In this document: piece after piece, positions 8,016 to 15,360 of the stretch
How positions within the stretch are numbered: position 1 is the stretch's first letter
How the letters are laid out: every line of letters starts with the position of its first letter
Notes under the pieces: model-generated
Databases searched by the model: none
What the model was told of the DNA's origin: nothing
What the model saw: only the letters and a program-made list of their open reading frames with translations
Position numbers and translations under genes: made by a program
Origin: Microvirga sp. KLBC 81
Lineage (GTDB): Bacteria; Pseudomonadota; Alphaproteobacteria; Rhizobiales; Beijerinckiaceae
Length of the DNA: 42,576 nucleotides
Direction: 5' to 3'
Assembly (NCBI RefSeq): GCF_003075415.1
Contig: NZ_QDAH01000049.1
Location: 1-42,576 of the forward strand

Positions 8016-8900
8016 TTATCCCTTCACCGCGCCGGCAGCGATGCCGCGAACGAACCAGCGTCCTGAAACGAAGTAGACAACGAGAGGAACCAACGCTGCG
8101 AGCATGGTGGCTGCCATGTCGACGTTGTAGGCGCGCTCACCCTGAGTCGAGTGAACGATGTTATTGAGCTGTACCGTCATCGGCAGGTTTTCCCGGCCGG
8201 CGAAGGTGAGCCCGAAGATGAAATCGTTCCAGATGCCTGTGACCTGCAGGATAGTCGCGACGACCAGCATCGGCGTCGACATAGGCAGCATCACTCGGAG
8301 GAAAATGGCCCAGAAGCCACCGCCGTCGATGCGTGCCGCCTTGAACAGTTCGATCGGCAGGCCTGCATAATAGTTGCGGAACAGGAGCGTCATGGTCGGC
8401 AAGCCGAAGATCACATGCACCACCACGATGCAGAGCAGCGAGTTATAAACGCCCGTCATCGAGAAGATGCGTACCAGAGGATAGAGGAATACCTGGTAGG
8501 GGATGAAGGCACCGAGGAGCAGAACGCCGAACAGCACATTCGCTCCTTTAACACGCCAGAAAGAGAGGGCGTAGCCGTTAATGGCACCAACGATGATCGA
8601 GCAGATCACAGACGGGATCAGGATGCGCACCGAGTTCCAGAAACCCACGCTGATGCCATTGCATTCAAGGCCTGTGCAGGCGGACGACCAGGCTTTGAGC
8701 CACGCCTCGAAAGTCAGAGTCTGGGGCCAAGCCAGAATGTTGCCGAGGCGGATCTCATCCATGGGCTTGAGCGAGGTTACCACCATGATCCAGAGCGGCA
8801 GGAGGAAGAAGAGCGCCGCCGTGATCAGGAAAGCGTAGACGCCGATGCGTCCGGGAGTGAGGTGCCGCGGGCGGCGACCCTGAGGAACGACATGGCTCAT
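8016..8900 (-). CDS. Carbohydrate ABC transporter permease 2 (MalG type)
   Basis: 294-aa inner-membrane permease with about six transmembrane helices and the cytoplasmic EAA loop AARIDGGGFWAIFLRVMLP that docks to the ATPase. The start at 8900 was chosen because its ATG overlaps the TGA of the preceding permease (ATGA, 8897-8900) and has GGGAGG 6 nt upstream; a frame extending to 8942 lacks such a signal. Translational coupling with permease 1 is expected, so equal amounts of the two halves are made. A periplasmic loop of some 50 residues follows helix 1 and contains CTGLECNG, similar to glucose/mannose-type (GtsC-like) permeases. Confidence 0.95.
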   Translation of the reverse strand: MSHVVPQGRRPRHLTPGRIGVYAFLITAALFFLLPLWIMVVTSLKPMDEIRLGNILAWPQTLTFEAWLKAWSSACTGLECNGISVGFWNSVRILIPSVICSIIVGAINGYALSFWRVKGANVLFGVLLLGAFIPYQVFLYPLVRIFSMTGVYNSLLCIVVVHVIFGLPTMTLLFRNYYAGLPIELFKAARIDGGGFWAIFLRVMLPMSTPMLVVATILQVTGIWNDFIFGLTFAGRENLPMTVQLNNIVHSTQGERAYNVDMAATMLAALVPLVVYFVSGRWFVRGIAAGAVKG

Positions 8901-9832
8901 GCGTGCCTCCCTTGCTGGCGGACGTACTTCGTGTAGACCCACGGTGCCAGGATGGAGACGACGGCGATCAGCATGATCGTTGCAGCTGCTGTCCCAAGTG
9001 CGATGTTGTTGCGCTCGAACAGATGGTCCATCACGAACTTTGCAGGGACCTCCGTGGCGATCCCGGGGCCGCCCAGGGTCATGGCCACGACGAGATCATA
9101 GAGCTTCACGACGCCGGTGGCGAGAAGAACGGTGGCCGTCACGATCATGGGGCGGAGCAGGGGCAGGATGATCGAAGTGTAGACACGCCACGTGGGAACG
9201 CCATCGACCCGCGCGGCTTTCCAGAGATCGTTGTCCACACCGCGAAGGCCTGCAAGGAGGATCGCCATCGTCAATCCGGAGCCATGCCAAAGGCCAGCGA
9301 TGACTATAGTGTAGATCGCCATGTCCTGATTGACGATCCAGTCGAAGGTGAAGGTGGGAAAGCCCATGTCGCGCACGAGCTTTTGCAAGCCGAGGCCTGG
9401 ATTGAGAAACCATTGCCAGGCAACGCCGGTCACGACGAAGGACATGGCATAGGGATAAAGAAACAACGTGCGGAATATGCCCTCACCGCGAACGTTCTGG
9501 TCGATGAAGACAGCGAGAAGAAAACCGAGGATGAGGCAGCCGGAAATGAAGAGGGCCCCGAAGATGACGATGTTTGAAGCCGATGTCAGGAAGCGGTCGT
9601 TGGCAAACAGGCGGCTATATTGCGCGAGGCCAACCCAATCGAGCTTTGGAAGAAGTGTGGAACTGGTGAAGGAAAGTCGCACCGTCCACAGCATGCAGCC
9701 GATATAGACGACAAGGACGATCAGCGCAGTCGGCAAAAGAGCAAAAGCGGCAGGAAGGCGAGTGAGAAGGCGGCGCCTTGGAGGCGAAGACGAAGCACTG
9801 ATGCTAGGGGCGCGGATCGAAATGGTCGCCAT
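8897..9832 (-). CDS. Carbohydrate ABC transporter permease 1 (MalF/UgpA type)
   Basis: 311-aa inner-membrane permease. A cytoplasmic N-terminus of about 28 residues rich in Ser/Arg precedes the first helix (FALLPTALIVLVVYIG), with five further hydrophobic segments. The EAA loop reads AARVDGVPTWRVYTSIILP near residue 215. The sequence around LYPYAMSFVVTGVAWQWFLNP is typical of glucose-type (GtsB-like) permeases. It ends in a 4-nt overlap with permease 2. It is separated from the binding-protein gene by a 78-nt gap filled by a strong stem-loop (9871-9904), which probably lowers its expression relative to the binding protein. Confidence 0.95.
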   Translation of the reverse strand: MATISIRAPSISASSSPPRRRLLTRLPAAFALLPTALIVLVVYIGCMLWTVRLSFTSSTLLPKLDWVGLAQYSRLFANDRFLTSASNIVIFGALFISGCLILGFLLAVFIDQNVRGEGIFRTLFLYPYAMSFVVTGVAWQWFLNPGLGLQKLVRDMGFPTFTFDWIVNQDMAIYTIVIAGLWHGSGLTMAILLAGLRGVDNDLWKAARVDGVPTWRVYTSIILPLLRPMIVTATVLLATGVVKLYDLVVAMTLGGPGIATEVPAKFVMDHLFERNNIALGTAAATIMLIAVVSILAPWVYTKYVRQQGRHA

Positions 9833-9870
9833 CGAGAATACCCTGTCGAAAATGTTGGATCCAGCGGAGG

Positions 9871-9904
9871 ACGGCTCGCCCCAGCCCCCGAAGGGGCGAG
9901 CCGT
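9871..9904 (-). terminator. Intercistronic stem-loop after the sugar-binding protein gene
   Basis: A perfect 12-bp inverted repeat (ACGGCTCGCCCC / GGGGCGAGCCGT, 9871-9882 and 9893-9904) with a 10-nt loop lies between the binding-protein stop (9911) and the permease start (9832). No T-run follows on the minus strand. It is therefore more likely an mRNA-stabilising or partial-termination hairpin of the malE-malF kind than a full terminator. Confidence 0.8.
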
Positions 9905-9910
9905 GACTCG

Positions 9911-11152
9911 TCAGCTTGCATCGCGCATGGCGCTGAGCACCTTCTCGATGAAGGCATCCGCGGTCATGTTCGGGCTGTTCCAATATTGAGTGACGGCATC
10001 CTGCATTGCGCCGGAGAAGTTCGGCGTGCTGAGCAGCTCCATCGCCTCAACCTGGTTTGCGGGATCCTTCAGAACGGCATGGGACTTCTGGGCACAAGGA
10101 TCCATGGAGGACACGTCCACGTCCATGCGAACCGGAATCGAGCCCTTCTTCTTGTTGAACTCGATCTGACTGGTCGGGTCGAGGAGAACCTCGATCAGCT
10201 TGTCCTGAGTCGCGAGCACGTTCTTGTCCTTCGTGGTCGGGAAGACGAACACGTCGCCGCCGATCACGAGCTTGCCGCCACCTTCGCCGACGAGGGTGCA
10301 GTTATATTCCTTGCCGGCGGTTTGGCCTGCGGCGATGAACTCGCCCTTGGCCCAGTCACCATTGAAGTGCATGGCCGCCTTGTTCGTAATCACGAGCGCC
10401 GTGGCGTCGTTCCAGTTGCGGCCCGGGCTGCCCGGATCGACGAGACCGCGCATCTTGCCAAAGAGCTCAACTGTTTCCTTGAACTTGGGGCTCTTCACCG
10501 TTGCCTGGTCACGCGCCCCGTAGAGCTTGCGGAACATGTCCGCTCCGCCATGGCCAACGAGGACCGCACGGAACAGGTTGTGCTCCCAGTTCGGCTGACC
10601 GCCCAAGGCGAGAGGGATCACGCCTTTCGCCTTCAACTTTTCACCACTCTTTACCAGCTCAGGGAAGGTCTTCGGAGGCTCGAGGCCGGCATCGGCGAAG
10701 ATCTTGGTGTTGTAGAAGAGCCAGTTTTGACCGTGAATGTTAACGGGTACTGCGTAAAACTTGCCGTTTCGAACCGTGGCGTCGACGATCGGCTTCGGCA
10801 TGATCTCACGCCATTTTCCAGCCTGCGCCTGCTTCTCGACATCGCGGACGAGGTCGTTGCTGACAAGTTCGTCAAACTGTTTGCCGGTGTTGAATTGCAT
10901 CATGGTCGGCGGGTTGCCGCCCACAATGCGGTTGATGCCGGCCGTGCGGGCATTTGGGCCACCTGCAATCGCATTATCGACCCAGGTGCCGCCGGCTTTC
11001 GTGAACTGATCGGCGAAGACTTTGACAGAGGCGGATTCACCCGCCGATGTCCACCAATGGAGTACCTCAGCCTTCTGCTGTGCAAGTGCTCCAGAGCTCG
11101 AGATGAAGGCAAAAGCAAGGGTATACGCAGAAACGCGTTTCTTCAGGCGCAT
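9911..11152 (-). CDS. Carbohydrate ABC transporter substrate-binding protein
   Basis: 413-aa periplasmic binding protein of the extracellular solute-binding family 1 (COG1653). The signal peptide MRLKKRVSAYTLAFAFISSS..ALA is followed by QQKAEVLHWWTSAGE, the typical mature start of glucose/mannose (GtsA-like) binding proteins. HWWTSAGE, AGGTWVDNAIAGGP and NGKFYAVPVNIHGQNWLFYN are family landmarks. The ATG at 11152 with AGGAAG upstream gives a proper signal peptide; a frame reaching to 11221 would extend into the operator region. It is the first gene of the minus-strand operon, directly downstream of two operator-like palindromes. The substrate is likely a glucose-like sugar or glycoside, uncertain. 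Confidence 0.94.
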   Translation of the reverse strand: MRLKKRVSAYTLAFAFISSSGALAQQKAEVLHWWTSAGESASVKVFADQFTKAGGTWVDNAIAGGPNARTAGINRIVGGNPPTMMQFNTGKQFDELVSNDLVRDVEKQAQAGKWREIMPKPIVDATVRNGKFYAVPVNIHGQNWLFYNTKIFADAGLEPPKTFPELVKSGEKLKAKGVIPLALGGQPNWEHNLFRAVLVGHGGADMFRKLYGARDQATVKSPKFKETVELFGKMRGLVDPGSPGRNWNDATALVITNKAAMHFNGDWAKGEFIAAGQTAGKEYNCTLVGEGGGKLVIGGDVFVFPTTKDKNVLATQDKLIEVLLDPTSQIEFNKKKGSIPVRMDVDVSSMDPCAQKSHAVLKDPANQVEAMELLSTPNFSGAMQDAVTQYWNSPNMTADAFIEKVLSAMRDAS

Positions 11153-11183
11153 GGCTTCCTCCCAGAAGCGTTGTATCGAATTT

Positions 11184-11197
11184 TGTAATCGATTACA
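11184..11197. promoter_or_regulatory. Perfect 14-bp palindrome, LacI-type operator candidate
   Basis: TGTAATCGATTACA is a perfect palindrome with a central CG, as in many LacI-family operators. It lies 31 bp upstream of the sugar-binding protein ATG and 114 bp from the divergent lacI-type gene. The likely ligand is the regulator encoded at 11312. Confidence 0.75.
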
Positions 11198-11211
11198 TCT
11201 TGTGTCATAAG

Positions 11212-11229
11212 TTGTAATCACTTTTACAA
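11212..11229. promoter_or_regulatory. Second operator-like inverted repeat
   Basis: TTGTAA-TCACTT-TTACAA repeats the half-site TTGTAA of the neighbouring palindrome but with a 6-nt instead of a 2-nt centre. Centre-to-centre distance is about 30 bp, close to three helical turns. A TTGACT hexamer on the minus strand (11237-11232) next to it could be the -35 of the transport operon; no clear -10 was found. Confidence 0.55.
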
Positions 11230-11311
11230 TAAGTCAAGACACTACGGAAACCATAAACATGGTCTATGAAGTGAGGGATGATATCTTGTTGGAGTCTCAG
11301 GAGTATTCTCC

Positions 11312-12403
11312 ATGAGCCGGAAAGGCTGGCGTTCCGCAAAGGGAGTGCGCATCGCCGATGTCGCTCGGCTCGCCGGTGTCTCCACCGCGACGGTTAGCCG
11401 TGTTCTGGCTGATCCGAACAAGGTCAGGCAGAAGACGCGCGACCTCGTCGCGGAGGCTGTACGACGCAGCGGCTACACCCCGAACAGCATGGCGAGAAAT
11501 CTTCGCAAGCGCCGTACGATGACAGCCTTGGTTGTGGTACCCAACCTTGCCAATCCTGTCTTCGCTCAAATTCTGCGCGGGATCGATGATGAGCTCACAC
11601 GATCAGGTTACGGCCTTGTCATCGGCAATCTTGACAATTGTGCCGAGCGGGAGGCGCGCTATGTCGAGCTTGCCTTGTCCCGACAGATCGATGGCGTCAT
11701 TCTGATGAATGGCCGCATTCCTGAAAGCGACAAGCGAACGATGAGGGAGGCTGGACTTCCCATGGTGGCCATGTGCGCGGCTATCCAGGACGAGAAGGTC
11801 CCGAATATCGTCGTTCAGGATCGCGAGGCGTCCCGCGCTGCCGTTGAATATCTGGTTCGGCTCGGGCACAGAAGGTTGGGATACATCGCTGGACCACCTC
11901 CTAACGTCATTGCGGCTGAGCGTCTTGCAGGTTTTCTTGAAGGCATCGCCGAGGCAGGTTTGTCCGAACGGGACTTCGTGTGTTGGGAGGGGCGGTTCGT
12001 CTTTTCGGCCGGGGTTGCTGCTGCAGAAGCCTTCCTGCGCCTCAAGAACAGACCGACAGGCATATGCGCGTCTTCCGACGAGAGCGCGATTGGATTCATG
12101 AAGGTCGTTCGGGCCGCTGGCATTCGCGTTCCTGAGGATGTTTCCGTGATCGGATTTGATGGCATAGAGTTTGCCGATTATGTCGAGCCGACACTGACCA
12201 CATTTCAGCAGCCGCTGCATGATCTTGGGCGAAAGGGTGCAGATGTGCTGCTTAAGATGATCCGCCAGGAAATGAACCCGGAGGATTGGAACGTACGACT
12301 GCCGTTGACACTGCTGGAACGCGACACGACAAGTCCATTCTTGCAGGATACGAAGAAGGTATCGCGACAGAGCCGGGCCCGCGCGCGGGTTCTGTCTCAA
12401 TAA
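11312..12403 (+). CDS. LacI-family transcriptional regulator
   Basis: 363-aa repressor. The N-terminal helix-turn-helix and hinge are clear: VRIADVARLAGVSTATVSRVL (residues about 12-32), then the hinge GYTPNSMARNLRKRR. The remainder is a periplasmic-binding-like sensor with VVPNLANPVFAQILRGID, IDGVILMNGR, LGHRRLGYIAGP and VSVIGFDGIEFADYVEP. The ATG at 11312 has AGGAG 8 nt upstream. It is transcribed away from the sugar operon and 22 nt upstream of a second dehydrogenase gene. It probably represses both directions through the palindromes at 11184-11229 and is released by a sugar or a metabolite. The C-terminus has a basic tail (RQSRARARV). Confidence 0.95.
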   Translation: MSRKGWRSAKGVRIADVARLAGVSTATVSRVLADPNKVRQKTRDLVAEAVRRSGYTPNSMARNLRKRRTMTALVVVPNLANPVFAQILRGIDDELTRSGYGLVIGNLDNCAEREARYVELALSRQIDGVILMNGRIPESDKRTMREAGLPMVAMCAAIQDEKVPNIVVQDREASRAAVEYLVRLGHRRLGYIAGPPPNVIAAERLAGFLEGIAEAGLSERDFVCWEGRFVFSAGVAAAEAFLRLKNRPTGICASSDESAIGFMKVVRAAGIRVPEDVSVIGFDGIEFADYVEPTLTTFQQPLHDLGRKGADVLLKMIRQEMNPEDWNVRLPLTLLERDTTSPFLQDTKKVSRQSRARARVLSQ

Positions 12404-12424
12404 CACTTTATATGGGAGGACAGT

Positions 12425-13423
12425 ATGCAACCTGTACGCTGGGGGATTCTGAGTACGGCAAGGATCGGCCGGACGAAGGTCGTGCCGGGAATGATGAAGA
12501 GCTCTTTATGCGACATAGTGGCTGTCGCCTCCCGTCATGAGGCTTCCGCGCAGGAGATGGCCGACGAGCTCGGAATTCCGAAAGCCTATGGTTCCTATGA
12601 AGCCTTGCTGGCTGATCCGGAAATCGAGGCGATCTATAACCCACTTCCCAATCATCTGCATGTTCCGATGACTTTAGCGGCTGCTGCTGCCGGCAAGCAT
12701 GTCCTGTGCGAGAAGCCAATCGCGATCACGTCCGCTGAGGCCGAGAAGCTGAAAGAAGCTTCATCCCAGGTGCTGATTGCCGAGGCGTTCATGGTGCGAC
12801 ACCATCCGCAATGGCAGCATGTCAGAGATCTGATCAGAGGCGGTGAGATCGGCGAGCTGCGAGCCCTGCAGGTGGCCTTCTCCTATTTCAATGTCGATCC
12901 CGCCAATATCCGCAACAAGGCCGATATCGGCGGTGGCGGTCTTCTGGACATCGGGTGCTATGCCGTGGTGGCGGGGCGCTACTTTTTCGATGCGGAACCG
13001 CTCCGGGTGATCGCCCTGGCCGACCGAGATCCCGCGTTCGGAACCGATCGTATGACGAGCGCGCTCATGGATTTCGGTGCGGGTCGGCAGCTGACCTTTA
13101 CGGTTTCAACCCAGACAATTCCTTTCCAGCGAATTCAGGCTCTTGGCACGAGAGGGCGAATCGAAATCGAAATTCCCTTCAATGCTCCCGCGGACAAGCC
13201 GGTTCGGATCTTTTTGGATGACGGCACGCTTCATGGTGGCGGATCGGCTCAAGTCACGGAATTTCCAGTGGTGGACCAGTATCAGCTCCAGGGCGAGGCC
13301 TTCAGCCGGGCTGTTCGAGGAGCTGAGCCTTTGGCCTATGGGTTGGACGATGCAATCCAGAATCTGCGTATTCTCGATGCGCTCCGGCGCTCGGAGGCCT
13401 CTGCGGCTTGGGAGGCCATTTAG
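12425..13423 (+). CDS. Gfo/Idh/MocA-family dehydrogenase (dihydrodiol dehydrogenase-like)
   Basis: 332-aa oxidoreductase, distinct from the one at 4909. The nucleotide-binding start is WGILSTARIG, lacking the standard GxGxxG and typical of the dihydrodiol/D-xylose dehydrogenase branch. EKPIA at 96-100 carries the catalytic Lys, and GGGGLLDIGCYAV carries the conserved Asp and Tyr-site region. GGGAGG precedes the ATG, 22 nt after the lacI-type stop, so the two genes form a unit. It probably oxidises or reduces a sugar or keto-sugar in the cytoplasm. Having two different dehydrogenases around one regulator suggests successive or forward/reverse redox steps; that is inference. Confidence 0.92.
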   Translation: MQPVRWGILSTARIGRTKVVPGMMKSSLCDIVAVASRHEASAQEMADELGIPKAYGSYEALLADPEIEAIYNPLPNHLHVPMTLAAAAAGKHVLCEKPIAITSAEAEKLKEASSQVLIAEAFMVRHHPQWQHVRDLIRGGEIGELRALQVAFSYFNVDPANIRNKADIGGGGLLDIGCYAVVAGRYFFDAEPLRVIALADRDPAFGTDRMTSALMDFGAGRQLTFTVSTQTIPFQRIQALGTRGRIEIEIPFNAPADKPVRIFLDDGTLHGGGSAQVTEFPVVDQYQLQGEAFSRAVRGAEPLAYGLDDAIQNLRILDALRRSEASAAWEAI

Positions 13424-13551
13424 CAGGTAGGTCCAGAGACTAGGACTAAAGAGGTGAGGAGGGAGGCTGACATTTTGTCCGCCCTGAGGCCCTCGTCCCC
13501 AGGCGCGACCCATGCCATAAGGCCGCCGCAACTGCTTTAGGCCTAGGAACT

Positions 13552-15174
13552 ATGATTCGCGTCGAGAACGTCAGCAAACAAAACAGTCACCGGATCCTCT
13601 TCATCGAAGCCTCCGCGACCCTCCAGAAGGGCGAGAAGGTCGGTCTGGTAGGCCCCAACGGCGCGGGCAAGACGACGCTCTTTCGGATGATCACCAGGGA
13701 GGAACAGCCGGACGAGGGCCAGATCTCCGTCGATCGTGGCGTGACCATTGGCTATTTCAGCCAGGATGTGGGCGAGATGGCGGGTCGCAGCGCGGTCGCG
13801 GAGGTGATGGACGGGGCTGGCCCCGTCAGTGAAGTGGCGGCCGAACTGAAGAGGCTCGAGGCCGCGATGGCGGACCCGGATCAGGCGGGAAATTTCGACG
13901 AGATCATCGCGCGCTACGGCGAGGTGCAGGCGCGCTACGAGGAACTCGATGGCTATTCGCTCGAAGGTCGCGCCCGCGAGGTGCTGGATGGCCTGGGCTT
14001 CAGCCAGGAGATGATGGACGGTGATGTGGGCGCCTTGTCCGGCGGCTGGAAGATGCGCGTGGCACTCGCCCGTATTCTTCTCATGCGTCCTGATGCCATG
14101 CTCCTCGATGAGCCGAGCAACCATCTCGATCTTGAGAGCCTCATTTGGCTTGAGGAGTTCCTCAAGGGCTATGAGGGCGCTCTGCTCATGACCTCGCACG
14201 ACCGCGCCTTCATGAATCGTATCGTCAACAAGATCATCGAGATCGACGGTGGTTCGCTCACCACCTATTCTGGCGATTACGAGTTCTACGAGCAGCAGCG
14301 TGCGCTGAACGAGAAGCAGCAGCAGGCGCAGTTCGAGCGTCAGCAGGCGATGCTCGCCAAGGAAATCAAGTTCATCGAGCGCTTCAAGGCCCGCGCCTCG
14401 CACGCCGCGCAGGTGCAAAGCCGGGTGAAGAAGCTGGAGAAGATCGAACGCGTGGAGCCGCCCAAGCGGCGTCAATCCGTAGCGTTCGAGTTCCTTCCCG
14501 CGCCGCGCTCAGGCGACGATGTAATCAGCCTGAAGAACGTGCATAAGAGCTATGGCAGCCGCAGCATCTACGAGGGTCTCGACTTCGCGGTGCGCCGCAA
14601 GGAGCGCTGGTGCGTCATGGGCGTTAACGGTGCCGGAAAGTCAACGCTGCTGAAGCTCGTGGCGGGCACTGCGGAGCCCGACCAGGGCACAGTCACCATC
14701 GGCGCCAGCGTGAAGATGGGCTATTTCGCCCAGCACGCCATGGAGGTGCTCGACGGTGAGCTCACCGTGTTCGAATTCCTGGAGGAATCGTTCCCGCAGG
14801 CAGGGCAGGGCTCGCTGCGCACGCTCGCCGGATGCTTCGGCTTCTCGGGCGACGATGCAGAGAAAAAATGCCGCGTGCTCTCAGGCGGCGAGAAGGCGCG
14901 TCTCGTGATGGCCAAGATGCTATACGATCCGCCGAACCTCCTGGTGCTCGACGAACCCACGAACCACTTGGACATGGCGACCAAGGAGATGCTGATCGAG
15001 GCGCTCTCGCGCTATGAGGGTACCATGCTCTTCGTCTCGCACGATCGTCACTTCCTGGCGGCCTTGTCAAACCGGGTTCTTGAGCTCACGCCGGAAGGCA
15101 TTCACCAGTATGGCGGTGGCTATACCGAATACGTAGCTCGTACCGGCCAAGAGGCGCCTGGTCTGCGGCACTAA
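13552..15174 (+). CDS. ABC-F family ATPase (ribosome-associated)
   Basis: 540-aa soluble protein with two ABC domains and no membrane part. Domain 1: Walker A GPNGAGKTT 34-42, signature LSGGW 162-166, LLDEPSNHLD 184-193. The charged linker (about 240-310) contains EKQQQAQFERQQ and RASHAAQVQSRVKKLEK, the P-site tRNA-interaction motif region of ABC-F proteins. Domain 2: Walker A GVNGAGKST 357-365, LSGGE 443-447, VLDEPTNHLD 465-474. There is no C-terminal extension of the Uup type. Members act on the ribosome, resolving stalls or gating elongation. It stands as a single gene with its own terminator. The exact subfamily cannot be fixed from the sequence alone. Confidence 0.94.
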   Translation: MIRVENVSKQNSHRILFIEASATLQKGEKVGLVGPNGAGKTTLFRMITREEQPDEGQISVDRGVTIGYFSQDVGEMAGRSAVAEVMDGAGPVSEVAAELKRLEAAMADPDQAGNFDEIIARYGEVQARYEELDGYSLEGRAREVLDGLGFSQEMMDGDVGALSGGWKMRVALARILLMRPDAMLLDEPSNHLDLESLIWLEEFLKGYEGALLMTSHDRAFMNRIVNKIIEIDGGSLTTYSGDYEFYEQQRALNEKQQQAQFERQQAMLAKEIKFIERFKARASHAAQVQSRVKKLEKIERVEPPKRRQSVAFEFLPAPRSGDDVISLKNVHKSYGSRSIYEGLDFAVRRKERWCVMGVNGAGKSTLLKLVAGTAEPDQGTVTIGASVKMGYFAQHAMEVLDGELTVFEFLEESFPQAGQGSLRTLAGCFGFSGDDAEKKCRVLSGGEKARLVMAKMLYDPPNLLVLDEPTNHLDMATKEMLIEALSRYEGTMLFVSHDRHFLAALSNRVLELTPEGIHQYGGGYTEYVARTGQEAPGLRH

Positions 15175-15185
15175 GTTCAGCAAAT

Positions 15186-15220
15186 GCGGGGCACTGTCGA
15201 GCGCCCCGCCTCACTTTTTG
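15186..15220 (+). terminator. Rho-independent terminator after the ABC-F gene
   Basis: GCGGGGC (15186-15192) pairs with GCCCCGC (15203-15209) around a 10-nt loop and is followed by CTCACTTTTTG. It lies 12 nt after the ABC-F stop codon. Confidence 0.85.
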
Positions 15221-15224
15221 TCTA

Positions 15225-15360
15225 CAGCATCGGACGTGAAAAGTGGATTTGCACTTTTGGGACCCATCCGATGCTTTCTCTTCCAAGCAGAGCATCGTTG
15301 AGAGCGGAACCGGAGGTCCGCGTCAGCGAAAACCGGATCCACTTTTCCGCACGATGCTCT
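15225..15360. repeat. Mosaic intergenic repeat, copy B
   Basis: Two consecutive foldable modules. Module alpha (about 15225-15276) has AGCATCGGACGTGAAAAGTG and ends CCGATGCT; module beta (about 15290-15360) runs from AGCATCGT to ACGATGCT and contains GGTCCGCGTCAGCGAAAA and CCGGATCCACTTTTCCGC. Both modules recur at 3093-3207 in a different order and orientation. It fills the gap between the convergent ABC-F and nrdB genes and its end touches the nrdB stop codon, so it may act as a terminator or mRNA 3' structure for nrdB. Confidence 0.75.

Noticed and set aside
9620..11188. Long plus-strand open frame (over 500 codons)
   Set aside because: It lies antisense to the sugar-binding protein and permease genes and has no recognisable domain or start signal; a GC-rich shadow frame.
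13543..14475. 310-codon minus-strand frame
   Set aside because: Antisense to the ABC-F ATPase, Leu/His-rich shadow without family features.
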